Below, one piece after another: positions 26,069-35,401 of a DNA stretch of 64,000 nt. A model generated the notes under the pieces. That model was not told where the DNA came from. It saw only the letters and a list, made by a program, of their open reading frames with translations, and ran no database searches. The first letter of the stretch is position 1. Each line of letters opens with the position of its first letter. The position numbers and the translations under genes were made by a program. The stretch comes from Alphaproteobacteria bacterium (GTDB lineage: Bacteria > Pseudomonadota > Alphaproteobacteria > Geminicoccales > Geminicoccaceae): the NCBI GenBank assembly GCA_026982705.1, contig JALSGP010000018.1:1-64000 (forward strand). The letters run 5' to 3'.

Positions 26069-27142
26069 TCACTGCGCGCCCACCGCCCGCGCCCAGGCCT
26101 CCTTCAGCCGGTCGGAGATCTCGGCGTCCTTCCGGTAGTCGACGAAACGGACGTTCGCATAGGCTTCCCTCGGCGGGAATTTGGCGGCGATCTCCGCCGG
26201 CAGCTCCACCTTCGGGTTCATGGGCGAGACGAAGCCGGCGGCGTAGAGCTGCTGACCCTCGCCGCAGAGGAGGTATTCGAGGAACAGCTCGACGGTCTTG
26301 GGATGGGGCGCGTTGCGGGCGCCCACCACGCCGCCGCCGGAGGCGATGGTGCCGTCCTCGGGGATCACCACCTCGGCCGGAATGCCGAGATCCTCCTTCC
26401 ACTTGAGGAGATTGTAGTCGAAGTTGATGAGGATCGCCACCTCGCCGCGCTGGAACTTGGAGACGTCCACCTTCGGGTCCACCGAGGCGACGATCCCCAT
26501 TTCGTGGAGCTTGCCGAGGAACCGGGCGCCCGCCTCCACGTCGTAGGGATCGCCCGCGACGGCGTAGGCGGCCGCCTTGACGGTGGCCTCGCCGGTTCCC
26601 GTGGCCCGCGGGTCGAGATAGGCCACGAGACCCTCGTAGGCGGGATCGGCCAGCTCCTTCCAGCTGCGCGGCACCTTCTCCACCATGCGGGTGTTGACGA
26701 TCCAACCGAGGGTGCCCTTGTAGGCGGCATACCAGGTGGACCCGTCCTTGCCGATCCCCTTCTGCCCCTCGGGGAGATCGTCCCAGCAGCTCACCCGATA
26801 GGGATAGGTGAGCCCCTCGCCGGCCAGGATGGAGGCGAAGGCGGGCTTGAGGTCCGCCACGTCGTTCTTGGAGGCGTTCTCCTCGCGCATGCGCGCCAGC
26901 ACCACCGACGAGCCCATGTCGATGTCCTGCTGGCGGATGCCGTACTTCTCCTCGAAGCGGGCGTAGATGCCGCCGTAGTTGGCCCAGGTCTCGGGCATGC
27001 CGTAGGTGTTGATGACGCCGCCCTCGGCCCGGGCCCGTTCGGCCAGCGCCTCGAGGTCGACGCCGCCGGCCCGCGCCGCACCGGCGGCCAGGAGTGCGAC
27101 GACGGCGATGCCGCCCAGGAGAATCCGTCGCTCGCGCATCAT
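26069..27142 (-). CDS. ABC transporter periplasmic binding protein (AfuA/PotD-like)
   Basis: The 357-residue precursor has a signal peptide (ILLGGIAVVALLAAGAARA). The mature chain is a type II periplasmic binding protein resembling AfuA/PotD/FbpA families (GVINTYGMPETWANYGGIYARFEEKYGI; FQRGEVAILINFDYNLLKWKEDLG; GGGVVGARNAPHPKTVELFLEYLL). Members of these families bind polyamines, iron, thiamine or hexose phosphates. The operon context (FGGY kinase, sugar phosphatase, BtpA-like protein) favours a sugar or sugar phosphate, by inference. The ATG at 27142 overlaps the stop of the ATPase gene (ATGA). Confidence 0.85.
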   Translation of the reverse strand: MMRERRILLGGIAVVALLAAGAARAGGVDLEALAERARAEGGVINTYGMPETWANYGGIYARFEEKYGIRQQDIDMGSSVVLARMREENASKNDVADLKPAFASILAGEGLTYPYRVSCWDDLPEGQKGIGKDGSTWYAAYKGTLGWIVNTRMVEKVPRSWKELADPAYEGLVAYLDPRATGTGEATVKAAAYAVAGDPYDVEAGARFLGKLHEMGIVASVDPKVDVSKFQRGEVAILINFDYNLLKWKEDLGIPAEVVIPEDGTIASGGGVVGARNAPHPKTVELFLEYLLCGEGQQLYAAGFVSPMNPKVELPAEIAAKFPPREAYANVRFVDYRKDAEISDRLKEAWARAVGAQ

Positions 27143-28287
27143 GCCTTCCCTCCTTCCTTCCTGCGTCGGAGCCGTCCGGCCGGCGGAGGCTTCGGCGCTC
27201 CATGGCGCCGGCGCCCCTCGACACCGGCCCCTCCCTCCCCGGCCGGCAGCAGCACGCCGGCCGTCGGCGGGAAGCCCAGGAAGACCCGCTCGCCCATGGG
27301 AAAGGCGGTCGCCTCCCGGGCGGGCAGATCCACGTCCACCGCGTGATCACGGGCGAGCTCCACCCGCAGCCGCACCGAGGATCCCAGGAAGGTGGCGGGT
27401 CCGCTCCGGCCCTCGAGCACGTTCCATCCCTCCGGCAGTGCGGCCGCCTCGCGCGCGGCCCGGAATTCCTCGGGCCGCAGGGCGAGCACCACGGCCCCGC
27501 GTGGTCCGTCCGGCGCCTCCATCCGCAGGATGCGGTCGCGCCAGCGCAGCTGTCCGTCGGCGTACTCGCCCTCGAAGAAGTTCATGGTCCCGACGAAGCC
27601 GGCGACGAAGCGGGTGCGGGGACGGCGGTAGACGTCCACGGGCGTGCCCACCTGCTCGATGCGCCCGCGGTTCATCACCACCACCCGGTCGGAGATGGCG
27701 AGGGCCTCCTCCTGATCGTGGGTGACGTAGAGGGCGGTGATGCCGAGCTCCTTCTGGATGCGGCGGATCTCGACCCGGAGCTCCTCGCGGATCTTGGCGT
27801 CCAGGGCCGAGAGGGGCTCGTCCAGCAGCAGCAGCCGCGGCTCCTTGGCGAGCGCCCGGGCGAGGGCCACCCGCTGCCTCTGGCCGCCGGAGAGCTCGTG
27901 CACCCGCCGGTGCTCGAAGCCGGGCAGGCGCACCAGCTCCAGCAGCTCGGCCACCCGCCGCCGCCGTCCCTCGCGGGGGACGCCCCTGAGCATGAGGGGA
28001 AAGGCGATGTTGCCGGCGACGTCCATGTTGGGGAAGAGGGCGTAGGACTGGAACACCATCCCCACGTCCCGCCGCTCCGGCGGCCGCCCTCCCACGTCGA
28101 CGCCGTCCAGGAGGATGCGCCCCCGATCCGGCGTCTCGAAGCCGGCCACGCAGCGCAGCACGGTGGTCTTGCCGCAGCCGGAGGGGCCCAGCAGCGAGAC
28201 GAACTCGCCCTCGGCCACGGCGAGATCGATGCCGGCCACGGCCACCACCGCGTCGAAGGTCTTCACCAGCTCCTCGACGGCCAGCAT
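27139..28287 (-). CDS. ABC transporter ATP-binding protein (PotA/UgpC-like) of leftward importer
   Basis: The 382-residue protein has Walker [10 protein letters not shown] near residue 37, signature LSGGQRQRVAL, Walker B LLLLDEPLS and the H-loop [11 protein letters not shown]-terminal TOBE-like domain follows (about 240-360). The last 30 residues (GAGVEGRRRHGAPKPPPAGRLRRRKEGGKA) are a charged tail of unclear value. It powers the importer encoded downstream. Its ATG at 28287 shares one base with the stop of the kinase gene (TGATG), so translation is coupled. Confidence 0.9.
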   Translation of the reverse strand: MLAVEELVKTFDAVVAVAGIDLAVAEGEFVSLLGPSGCGKTTVLRCVAGFETPDRGRILLDGVDVGGRPPERRDVGMVFQSYALFPNMDVAGNIAFPLMLRGVPREGRRRRVAELLELVRLPGFEHRRVHELSGGQRQRVALARALAKEPRLLLLDEPLSALDAKIREELRVEIRRIQKELGITALYVTHDQEEALAISDRVVVMNRGRIEQVGTPVDVYRRPRTRFVAGFVGTMNFFEGEYADGQLRWRDRILRMEAPDGPRGAVVLALRPEEFRAAREAAALPEGWNVLEGRSGPATFLGSSVRLRVELARDHAVDVDLPAREATAFPMGERVFLGFPPTAGVLLPAGEGGAGVEGRRRHGAPKPPPAGRLRRRKEGGKA

Positions 28288-29798
28288 CACCCGCACGGCC
28301 CCGTCTCCCCCGCGGTGGCCCGCGCCAGGCGGTGCATGAGCTCCGCCGTGCGGACGTAGAGCTCGCGGTAGACACCGTAGAGCTCGTCGTGGACGGCCCG
28401 TGCCGCCGGATCCGGTTCGATGGGCGGATCGAAGGCGAGGAAGCGCTCCATCTCCCACCAGTCCCCGAAGACTCCCACGCCCATGCCGGCGACGAAGGCG
28501 GCGCCGAGGCAGGACCCGGGGTGTTCGCGCACCGGCTCCAGGGCGAGGCCGAGGACGTCCGCGGTCACCCGCTTCCACAGGCGCGAACGGGCGCCGCCGT
28601 TGGCGACCCGCACCCGCCGCACGGCGAGACCGTGTTCGGCCAGCACCTCGAGATGGTGGCGGAAGCCGCAGGCGATGCCCTCGAGGATGGCGCGGAAGAG
28701 ATGGCCGCGGCCGTGGGCGAGGGTGAGGCCGAAGACCACGCCGCGCGCCTCGGGATCGTTGAGGGGGGTCTTCTCGCCCAGGACATGGGGCAGCACCACG
28801 AGACCGCCGGCGCCGGGACCCGCCGCCTCCCCCTCGCGATCGAGGGCGGCGTAGTCGCGACCGCCGCCGAGGGTGTCGCGGAACCAGCGGACGAGGCTGC
28901 CGGAGGCGGCCATGCAGCCGTTGGGCAGCCAGCGGCCGTCCACCAGATGGTAGTCGAGGAACAGGCGCGCATCCACCAGCGGCCGGTCGGTGGCGTAGAG
29001 GATGTCGCCGGCGCCCCCCAGCTTGACCAGGAGATCGCCGGGTTCGATGACGCCGGAGGAAAAGGCGGAGGCGACGTGATCGGCGCTGCCGGCCACCACC
29101 GGCGTGCCGGCCCGCAGTCCCGTCGCCGCCGCCGCCTCCGGCCCGACGGTGCCCACCACCTCCCGCGGCCAGCGCACCGGCCCCAGCCAGTCCTCGGGAA
29201 TGCCGGCGAGCGCCAGCACCTCGGGGATCCAGCGTTGGGCACGGAAGTCGAACAGACCGCTCTCCAGCGCCCAGTTGCGCTCGACGCCGGCCGCCCCGGT
29301 CAGGCGATGGACGACGAAGTCGTAGGAGCCCAGCAGCCGGTGGGCACGGGCCATCACCTCCGGCTCGTGGCGGCGCAGCCACAGGAGCTTGGGGCCGAGG
29401 CTCTGCTGGGTGATGGCGGATCCGGTGCGGGCGAGGATGTCGGCCTCGTCCAGGCGCGCGCGGAACTCGGCGATCTCCGCCACCGCCCGGGCGTCGTTCT
29501 GCTGGATGGAGGGACGCAGCACCCGACCCTCGGCGTCCAGCAGCACGATGGTGGGGACCATGCCCGTCACGCCCACCGCCGCCACCGCCCCGGCCTCGGC
29601 GCCGGCCTTCGCCAGAAGCTCCGGCACCAGCGCGCACACATTGGCCCACCACTGTCCGGGATCGGCCTCGGCGAAGCCGGGCCTCGGGCTCGCGAGATCG
29701 GCGGGGCGCTGGGCGGTGGCGCGGATGCCCCGCTCCGGGTCCAGGAGGACGCCGACGGTGGAGGTGGTGCCGATGTCGAGGCCGAGCAGCAGCGTCAT
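28287..29798 (-). CDS. FGGY-family carbohydrate kinase (xylulokinase-like)
   Basis: The 503-residue protein has the FGGY N-terminal phosphate loop LLLGLDIGTTSTVGVLLD and the central segment GAGDILYATDRPLVDARLF. The second-domain nucleotide site reads RVANGGARSRLWKRVTADVLG, and PGSCLGAAFVAGMGVG follows. Family enzymes phosphorylate pentoses, polyols or ketoses in the cytoplasm. In this operon it probably activates the imported compound or a product of the dehydrogenase on the divergent arm. The exact sugar cannot be told from the sequence. It starts 3 nt after the BtpA-like gene. Confidence 0.9.
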   Translation of the reverse strand: MTLLLGLDIGTTSTVGVLLDPERGIRATAQRPADLASPRPGFAEADPGQWWANVCALVPELLAKAGAEAGAVAAVGVTGMVPTIVLLDAEGRVLRPSIQQNDARAVAEIAEFRARLDEADILARTGSAITQQSLGPKLLWLRRHEPEVMARAHRLLGSYDFVVHRLTGAAGVERNWALESGLFDFRAQRWIPEVLALAGIPEDWLGPVRWPREVVGTVGPEAAAATGLRAGTPVVAGSADHVASAFSSGVIEPGDLLVKLGGAGDILYATDRPLVDARLFLDYHLVDGRWLPNGCMAASGSLVRWFRDTLGGGRDYAALDREGEAAGPGAGGLVVLPHVLGEKTPLNDPEARGVVFGLTLAHGRGHLFRAILEGIACGFRHHLEVLAEHGLAVRRVRVANGGARSRLWKRVTADVLGLALEPVREHPGSCLGAAFVAGMGVGVFGDWWEMERFLAFDPPIEPDPAARAVHDELYGVYRELYVRTAELMHRLARATAGETGPCG

Positions 29799-29801
29799 GG
29801 T

Positions 29802-30599
29802 TCACCTCAGCGCGGCGACCCGGTCCATGAAGCGCGCCACCCGGTCCCGGTCGACGGGATTCCAGGTGATGCCGTCCACCTTGAAGTGGGTGCCCACCAC
29901 GCAGCCGTCGGCGACGGCGAGGATGGAGGTCACATTGTCGAGATGGACGCCGGTGTTGGCGAGGACCGGCACGTCGGGGACGGCCGCGCGCACCCGCGCG
30001 AGCTCGCTGGCGTCCACCGCCTCGCCGGTGAGGGGACCGGAGACCAGCACCGCGTCGGCCAGGGCCGAGAAGACGGCGCTGCGCGCCCTGAGCGCGATGT
30101 CGCGGTGGTCGAGGGCGGCGGCGAACTCGGCGTTGACGTTGTAGAGCAGCCTGAGGTCGGGGCGGCCGAGCTGGCGGCGCAGCCGCTGGGCGCGGGCGGC
30201 ATCCGGCCGCCACAGGCCCATGTCGGCGGCATAGACGCCGGTGAACACCTCGCGGGCGAAGGCGGCGCCGGTGGCGCAGGCGATGGCGACGCTGGCCACC
30301 GGGTCCCACAGATAGTCGACGCCGAAGGGCACACGCAGATGCGGCTTCACCGCCGTCACCACCGCCGTCATGGCGGCGATCCCCTCGGGCGGCGCCTCCA
30401 GCACGTAGGGGCGGTCGTTCTCGTTGCCGAACATGATGGCGTCGACACCGCCCTCCTGCAGCGCCTCCACGTCGCGCAGCACATCCTCCACGAGGCCGTC
30501 GAGGCCGCGGTCGGCGTCGTAGAGGGGGGCGCCGGGGAGGGCGCCGATGTGGGCCATGCCGATGACCACCTTGCGCTTGCCGGGGAACAGCTCGGGCAC
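29802..30599 (-). CDS. BtpA/SgcQ-family TIM-barrel protein
   Basis: The 265-residue protein shows the family pattern: KVVIGMAHIGALPGAPLYD, GVDAIMFGNENDRPYV, VPFGVDYLWDPVASVAIA, DAVLVSGPLTGEAVD, VLANTGVHLDNVTSILAVADGCVVGTHFKVDG. BtpA was first linked to photosystem I in cyanobacteria, but homologues such as SgcQ lie in sugar-catabolism operons as here, so a sugar-related enzymatic role is more likely. I use the GTG at 30599, 5 nt after GGAGAG; another GTG 6 nt upstream overlaps the repressor stop. Confidence 0.85.
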   Translation of the reverse strand: MPELFPGKRKVVIGMAHIGALPGAPLYDADRGLDGLVEDVLRDVEALQEGGVDAIMFGNENDRPYVLEAPPEGIAAMTAVVTAVKPHLRVPFGVDYLWDPVASVAIACATGAAFAREVFTGVYAADMGLWRPDAARAQRLRRQLGRPDLRLLYNVNAEFAAALDHRDIALRARSAVFSALADAVLVSGPLTGEAVDASELARVRAAVPDVPVLANTGVHLDNVTSILAVADGCVVGTHFKVDGITWNPVDRDRVARFMDRVAALR

Positions 30600-30601
30600 C
30601 G

Positions 30602-31450
30602 TCACTCTCCCTCGGGTGCGACGGGACGGGCGAGGCGCAGCGCCACCCCCGCCCGGGCGAGGGCGGCGGCGAGGGCCGGCGGCGGTTCCGCCTCGCAGAC
30701 CAGCACGTCGATCCGTTCGAGATCGCACACCCGCACCACCGACATCCGACCGAACTTGCTGGAATCGCACAGCACCACCACCCGGCGGGCGCGGGCGAGG
30801 TAGACCTGCTTGATCTCGTTGTCCTCGGGGGAGTACTCGAAACAGCCGTCCCGGGTGAGGCCGGCGATGCCCACGAAGGCCACGTCGAGCCAGTAGCGGG
30901 CGAGTTCGCGGGCGGCGAGGGAGCCCACCAGCGACAGCTCCCCCCGGCGCACGCGGCCGCCGGGCAGATAGACCTCCGCCCGCCCCTGTCCCAGCACGCT
31001 GGCGGCCCGCAGACTGTTGGTGAAGACCCGCACGTCCTCGCGGTCGGCGAGACGGCGGGCCAGCTCGAGGGTGGTGGTGCCGACGTCGAGCCCGATGGTG
31101 GCGCCCGGCGCCACCAGGGCCAGGGCCGCCTCGGCGATGGCGGCCTTGGCGGCGGCGTGGCGGCGGGCGCGGGCGCGGAAGGAGGGCTCGTCCAGCGCCA
31201 GCGCCACCGCGTCGGTCCCGCGGCAAGCCACGGCGCCGCCGTGGGTACGGTGGAGCAGGCCGTCGCGGGCGAGCCGCTCCAGGTCGCGGCGGATGGTCAT
31301 GGCCGAGACGCCGAAGCGGCGCGCCAGCTCCTCCACGGTGGCGAAACCGTGCTCGGCGACCAGCCGATGGATGCGTCGGCGGCGGGCCTCGGCGCCCAGC
31401 GGACCGGCATTCTCCTCCGGCCGGCCGGGATCGGGGATCGGCGTGTTCAC
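30602..31450 (-). CDS. DeoR/GlpR-family transcriptional repressor
   Basis: The 282-residue protein has an N-terminal winged helix (RIHRLVAEHGFATVEELARRFGVSAMTIRRDLERLARDGLLHRTHGG, residues about 25-72). A DeoR sensor domain follows with GLDVGTTTLELARRL and the C-terminal VVVLCDSSKFGRMS segment, which binds a phosphorylated sugar in this family. It leads the leftward operon. A GlpR-like palindrome lies between it and the divergent SDR gene inside a promoter, so it probably represses both arms until the inducer sugar phosphate accumulates. Confidence 0.9.
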   Translation of the reverse strand: MNTPIPDPGRPEENAGPLGAEARRRRIHRLVAEHGFATVEELARRFGVSAMTIRRDLERLARDGLLHRTHGGAVACRGTDAVALALDEPSFRARARRHAAAKAAIAEAALALVAPGATIGLDVGTTTLELARRLADREDVRVFTNSLRAASVLGQGRAEVYLPGGRVRRGELSLVGSLAARELARYWLDVAFVGIAGLTRDGCFEYSPEDNEIKQVYLARARRVVVLCDSSKFGRMSVVRVCDLERIDVLVCEAEPPPALAAALARAGVALRLARPVAPEGE

Positions 31451-31519
31451 CGCAGCCCTCCCGTTCGGTTGTGCACAGACTATCCCGTCCGTATCCGCGC
31501 GTCCAGCGCGGAAATGCGA

Positions 31520-31548
31520 TTGACGATGTTCGTTTGCGAACGTATCCT
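31520..31548 (+). promoter_or_regulatory. Promoter with embedded GlpR-type operator, upstream of the SDR gene
   Basis: TTGACG (31520-31525) and TATCCT (31543-31548) are spaced 17 nt. Between them GTTCGTTTGCGAAC (31528-31541) is a perfect inverted repeat with a TTTG centre and resembles the known GlpR operator pattern ATGTTCG-N4-CGAACAT. A bound repressor would occlude polymerase. The GTG of the SDR gene lies 36 nt downstream. Confidence 0.6.
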
Positions 31549-31584
31549 CGCCCCGTCCCGAGACCGCACAGGGAGGGCGACGCC

Positions 31585-32367
31585 GTGTCCCTCGCCACCG
31601 ACCTCGCCGGTAAGCGCGCCATCGTCACCGGCGGTGCCGTCGGCATCGGCCGCGCCATCGTCCTCGCCCTCGCCGCATGCAGCGTCCGCGTCGCCGTCCT
31701 CGACCGCGACCGTCCCGGTGCCGAGCGCACCGCCGCCGACGCCGGCGGCGGCGCCGTCCCCGTCCAGGTGGACGTGCGTCGCCGCGACAGCGTGGAACGG
31801 GCCTTCGCCGAGGTGGAGCGGGCGCTGGGCGGCTACGAGATCCTCGTGGCCAATGCCGGCGTGTCCACCATGAACCGGGCGGTGGACCTCACCGACGAGG
31901 AGTGGGACTACAACTTCGACGTCAACATCCGCGGCGTCTTCCTCACCAACCAGATGGCGCTGCGCCACTTCCTCGCCCGCCGGGTGCCCGGGGTCGTCGT
32001 CAACGTCGCCTCCATGGCCGGCAAGATCGGCGCGCCCCTGCTGGCCCATTACTCCGCCAGCAAGTTCGCCGTCATCGGCTGGACCCAGGCGGTGGCGCGG
32101 GAGGTGGCCGGCGACGGCATCCGGGTGAACGCCGTCTGCCCCGGTTTCGTGCGCACCGGCATGCAGGAGCGGGAGGTGCAGTGGGAGGCGCGCCTGCGCG
32201 GCCTCACCCCCGAGCGCGTGCTGCGGGAATACGTGGACCAGACTCCCCTCGGGCGCCTCGAGACGCCCGAGGACGTGGCGCCGGTGGTGGTGTTCCTCGC
32301 CTCCGACGCGGCCCGCTTCGTCACGGGCGAGGCGGTCAACGTCACCGGCGGCGCCCGCATGGACTGA
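31585..32367 (+). CDS. Short-chain dehydrogenase/reductase (polyol dehydrogenase-like)
   Basis: The 260-residue protein is a classical SDR with the cofactor loop VTGGAVGIGRA (residues about 13-23), NAG at about 90, catalytic Ser in VNVASMAGKIG and YSASK for the Tyr/Lys pair. The C-terminal VTGGARMD is typical of sorbitol or related polyol dehydrogenases. It would oxidise an imported polyol with NAD(P)+. The GTG at 31585 follows GGGAGGG. It is the first gene of the rightward sugar operon, 29 nt before the binding-protein gene. Confidence 0.9.
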   Translation: MSLATDLAGKRAIVTGGAVGIGRAIVLALAACSVRVAVLDRDRPGAERTAADAGGGAVPVQVDVRRRDSVERAFAEVERALGGYEILVANAGVSTMNRAVDLTDEEWDYNFDVNIRGVFLTNQMALRHFLARRVPGVVVNVASMAGKIGAPLLAHYSASKFAVIGWTQAVAREVAGDGIRVNAVCPGFVRTGMQEREVQWEARLRGLTPERVLREYVDQTPLGRLETPEDVAPVVVFLASDAARFVTGEAVNVTGGARMD

Positions 32368-32396
32368 GGTGATCGGCTCCAGGGAGGAGAGGCGTC

Positions 32397-33635
32397 ATGA
32401 CGAGGATCTCGCGGGGCGTCGTCGCCGGTCTCGCCGCGGCGCTGCTGGCCGGCGGCGCGGCCATGGCGGTGGAACTCGACGTCATCATGGAGGAGGTGCC
32501 CGACTACGACGTGGTGGCGAGGCTCACCGAACGCTTCGAGGCGGAGCACCCGGACATCCGCGTCCGCTTCGACGCCATGCCCTACGACGCCATGCGGGAC
32601 AAGATCCTCACCTCCTTCCTGGCGCCGGAGGCCAGCTACGACGTGATCATCGTCGACAACCCCTGGATGGTGGAGTTCGCCCGCGCCGGCTATCTGGAAC
32701 CGCTGGACGCCCGCATCGCCGCCACCGAGGGCTACGACTACGGGGACTTCGTGGGCCCGCTGCGGGCCATCGGCGAGGTGGACGGCCGCATCTGGGGCGT
32801 GCCCTACTACAACTATGCCCTCGGCCTCATCGTCCGCCAGGACGTCTTCGACCGCGCGGGCCTCGCCGTTCCCACCGATCTCGAGGACTATGTGGCGACG
32901 GTCCGGCGTCTCACCGGCGACGGCTTCTACGGCGCCGCCATGCAACCCCAGCGCGGCTACAAGATCTTCGAGGAGTGGAAGAACTGGCTCTATGCCGCCG
33001 GCGGCGACCTGTTCGACGACGAAGGGCGGGTGATCCTGGACTCGCCCGAGGCGATCCGGGCCCTGGAGCTCTACATCGAGACCCATCGCGAGGCCGCGCC
33101 ACCCAACTCCCTCAACTGGGGCTTCGACGAGGCCCTGCGCCTGATGGCCGCCGGCAAGGCCGCCACCATGCTCAGCTACAACTGGATGCTGCCCACCCTC
33201 AACAATCCGGAGGGACCGGCGGGCGCGCTGGCGGGCCGCTTCCAGCTCTACGAGGTGCCGGGCGGCAAGGCGGTCCTGGGCGCCTGGCACTGGGCCATTC
33301 CCCACAACACGCCGCACAAGGACGCCGCCTGGACCTTCGTCTCCTGGATCACCTCGAAGGCGGTGGACAAGGAGCGGGTGATCATGGGGGGTGCGCCCGT
33401 CCGCGTCTCCGTCATGACCGACCCGGAGGTGTGGGAGAAGGGCTACGGCGAGCGGTACTACCGCACCGTCCTCGCCATCCTGGAGGATGCCGAGCCGCTG
33501 GCGGTGGGCGAGCGGGCCGAGGAGATCATCGAGATCGTCGGCACCGAGCTCAACGCCGCCGTGGCCGGAGAGAAGAGCGCCGAGCAGGCGCTCCGGGACG
33601 CCGCCGACCGGGTGCGGCGGCTCCTGGGTCGGTGA
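32397..33635 (+). CDS. Sugar ABC transporter extracellular binding protein
   Basis: The 412-residue precursor has a signal peptide (MTRISRGVVAGLAAALLAGGAAMA). A family 1 solute-binding domain follows: ELDVIMEEVPDYDVVARLTERFEAEHPDIRVRF, SYDVIIVDNPWMVEFARAGYLEPLD, WGVPYYNYALGLIVRQDVFDRAG. It captures a sugar or polyol in the periplasm for the two permeases and ATPase downstream. The ATG follows AGGGAGGAG. Neighbours and the SDR suggest a polyol; the ligand itself is inferred. Confidence 0.9.
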   Translation: MTRISRGVVAGLAAALLAGGAAMAVELDVIMEEVPDYDVVARLTERFEAEHPDIRVRFDAMPYDAMRDKILTSFLAPEASYDVIIVDNPWMVEFARAGYLEPLDARIAATEGYDYGDFVGPLRAIGEVDGRIWGVPYYNYALGLIVRQDVFDRAGLAVPTDLEDYVATVRRLTGDGFYGAAMQPQRGYKIFEEWKNWLYAAGGDLFDDEGRVILDSPEAIRALELYIETHREAAPPNSLNWGFDEALRLMAAGKAATMLSYNWMLPTLNNPEGPAGALAGRFQLYEVPGGKAVLGAWHWAIPHNTPHKDAAWTFVSWITSKAVDKERVIMGGAPVRVSVMTDPEVWEKGYGERYYRTVLAILEDAEPLAVGERAEEIIEIVGTELNAAVAGEKSAEQALRDAADRVRRLLGR

Positions 33636-33713
33636 GGCATCGATCCGTCGGCTCCGACCGCGGACGTCCGGTCCCCCGCGGGACCGGACGTCCGGCCGTC
33701 GGGATGCGCTGAG

Positions 33714-34577
33714 ATGTGGCGGCCGCGCCTGCCCCTGCGCCATCGCATGCTGCTGCCGCTGGTGGGGCTGCTGGCGGCGGTGCTCGCCTGGCCGGCGCTC
33801 TTCGCCCTCTGGGTCTCGCTCCACGACTACCGCCTCACCCGCCTGCGCGACGTCCGCTTCGTGGGCCTCGACCACTACCGGGCGCTCCTCTTCGACCCCG
33901 TCTTCCTCAACGCCATGGCCAACACCCTCCATTTCGTCCTCGCCGCCGTGGCGCTGGAGCTGCTCCTCGGTCTCGGCCTCGCCCTCGCCCTCCACCGGCT
34001 CCGGACCGGCCGCCACCTCGCCCGGGCGCTGGTGCTGGTGCCCATGTTCGTCACTCCCATCGCCGTCGGGCTCATGTTCCGCTTCCTCCTCAATCCCCAG
34101 CTGGGCGTCGTTCCGTACCTCCTCGGCCGACTCGGCATCACGGTGGACTGGTTCGGACCCGGTCTCGCCCTCTGGAGCCTGATCCTCATCGACGTCTGGC
34201 AGTGGACCCCCTTCATGGTGCTGATGCTGCTGGCCGGTCTCGAGGCGCTGCCGCGCGCCCCCTTCGAGGCGGCGCGCGTGGACGGCGCCTCCCCCTGGCG
34301 CATCTTCACCCGCATCACCCTCCCGCTGCTGCGGCCGGTGGTGCTGGTGGCGCTGGTGATCCGCGGTCTCGACGCCTTCAAGGTGTTCGAATACGTCTAC
34401 GCCATCACCCGTGGCGGTCCCGGCGACAGCACCGAGACCGTCCAGTTCCTGATCTACAAGGTGGGATTCCGCTTCTTCCGCATGGGCGAGGCCTCGGCCA
34501 TGGCGTGGCTCCTGCTGCTGGTCACCCTCGCCCTCACCGTCCTCCTCTGGCACCTGCTGCGGCGTCGGGAGGCGTGA
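33714..34577 (+). CDS. Sugar ABC transporter permease, MalF/UgpA-like
   Basis: The 287-residue protein has six membrane helices and the coupling loop EAARVDGASPWRIFTRITLPLLRP, standard for carbohydrate importers of the CUT1 class. It begins with an ATG at 33714, 78 nt after the binding-protein gene, and ends 3 nt before the second permease. Confidence 0.92.
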   Translation: MWRPRLPLRHRMLLPLVGLLAAVLAWPALFALWVSLHDYRLTRLRDVRFVGLDHYRALLFDPVFLNAMANTLHFVLAAVALELLLGLGLALALHRLRTGRHLARALVLVPMFVTPIAVGLMFRFLLNPQLGVVPYLLGRLGITVDWFGPGLALWSLILIDVWQWTPFMVLMLLAGLEALPRAPFEAARVDGASPWRIFTRITLPLLRPVVLVALVIRGLDAFKVFEYVYAITRGGPGDSTETVQFLIYKVGFRFFRMGEASAMAWLLLLVTLALTVLLWHLLRRREA

Positions 34578-34580
34578 GCC

Positions 34581-35393
34581 GTGCCGCGTCCCGCCACCCT
34601 CCTCACCGGCCTCGTGGTGCTGCTGGCCCTCGCGAGCGTGCTGTTCCCCTTCCTCTGGATCGCGCTCGCCTCTCTGCGCCCGCCCCATCTGGTGGCACGG
34701 CCCGATCTGCTGTGGGTGGCGCCGGATCCCGCCAACTGGCGGGCGGTGCTGTTCGAATCCGACGTCCCCCGCTACATCCTCAATTCCCTGCTGGTGGGGA
34801 CCGTCACCGTCGCGGTGGCGCTGCTGGTGGGGGCCCCCGCCGCCTACAGCCTCTCGCGCTGGCGGACCGGCGGCGCCGGCACCCGCTTCGCCATCCTCGC
34901 CGCCGAGATGATGCCGCCGGCGGTGGTGATCGTGCCGCTGTTCCTGATCCTCTGGCACCTGCAGCTCACCAACAGCCTGGTGGCGGTGGTGCTGGCCCAC
35001 CTCACCTTCGTGCTGCCGGTGGTCACCTGGTTCCTCGTCGGCTTCGTGGACGATCTCCCCCGCGAGCTCGAGGAACAGGCCATGATCGACGGTCACACAC
35101 GGTTCACGGCCTTCCTGCGGGTGGTGCTGCCGGCCATCCGCCCCGGCATCGGCGCCGCCGCCGTCTTCGGCTTCGTGCTCTCGTGGAACGACATGTTCTA
35201 CGCGCTGGTGCTCACCGGCGGCGCCAGCCGGACCCTGCCGGTGGCCATCGCCGGCTACTGGACCTTCCGCGGCATCGAGATGGGCAAGATGGCCGCCGCC
35301 ATCCTCGTGGCGGTGGTGCCGGTGACGCTGGCCGCCTTCTTCCTCCAGAAGCACCTGGTGCGCGGCCTCGGAGGCGGCGCCGTCAAGACGTGA
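34581..35393 (+). CDS. Sugar ABC transporter permease, MalG/UgpE-like
   Basis: The 270-residue protein has the CUT1 second-permease pattern with an N-terminal helix, MMPPAVVIVPLFLILWHLQL, and the coupling loop LEEQAMIDGHTRFTAFLRVVLPAIRPG. The start is a GTG at 34581, 3 nt after the previous stop. It forms the heterodimeric channel with the preceding gene product. Confidence 0.92.
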   Translation: MPRPATLLTGLVVLLALASVLFPFLWIALASLRPPHLVARPDLLWVAPDPANWRAVLFESDVPRYILNSLLVGTVTVAVALLVGAPAAYSLSRWRTGGAGTRFAILAAEMMPPAVVIVPLFLILWHLQLTNSLVAVVLAHLTFVLPVVTWFLVGFVDDLPRELEEQAMIDGHTRFTAFLRVVLPAIRPGIGAAAVFGFVLSWNDMFYALVLTGGASRTLPVAIAGYWTFRGIEMGKMAAAILVAVVPVTLAAFFLQKHLVRGLGGGAVKT

Positions 35394-35401
35394 GGGATCC
35401 C

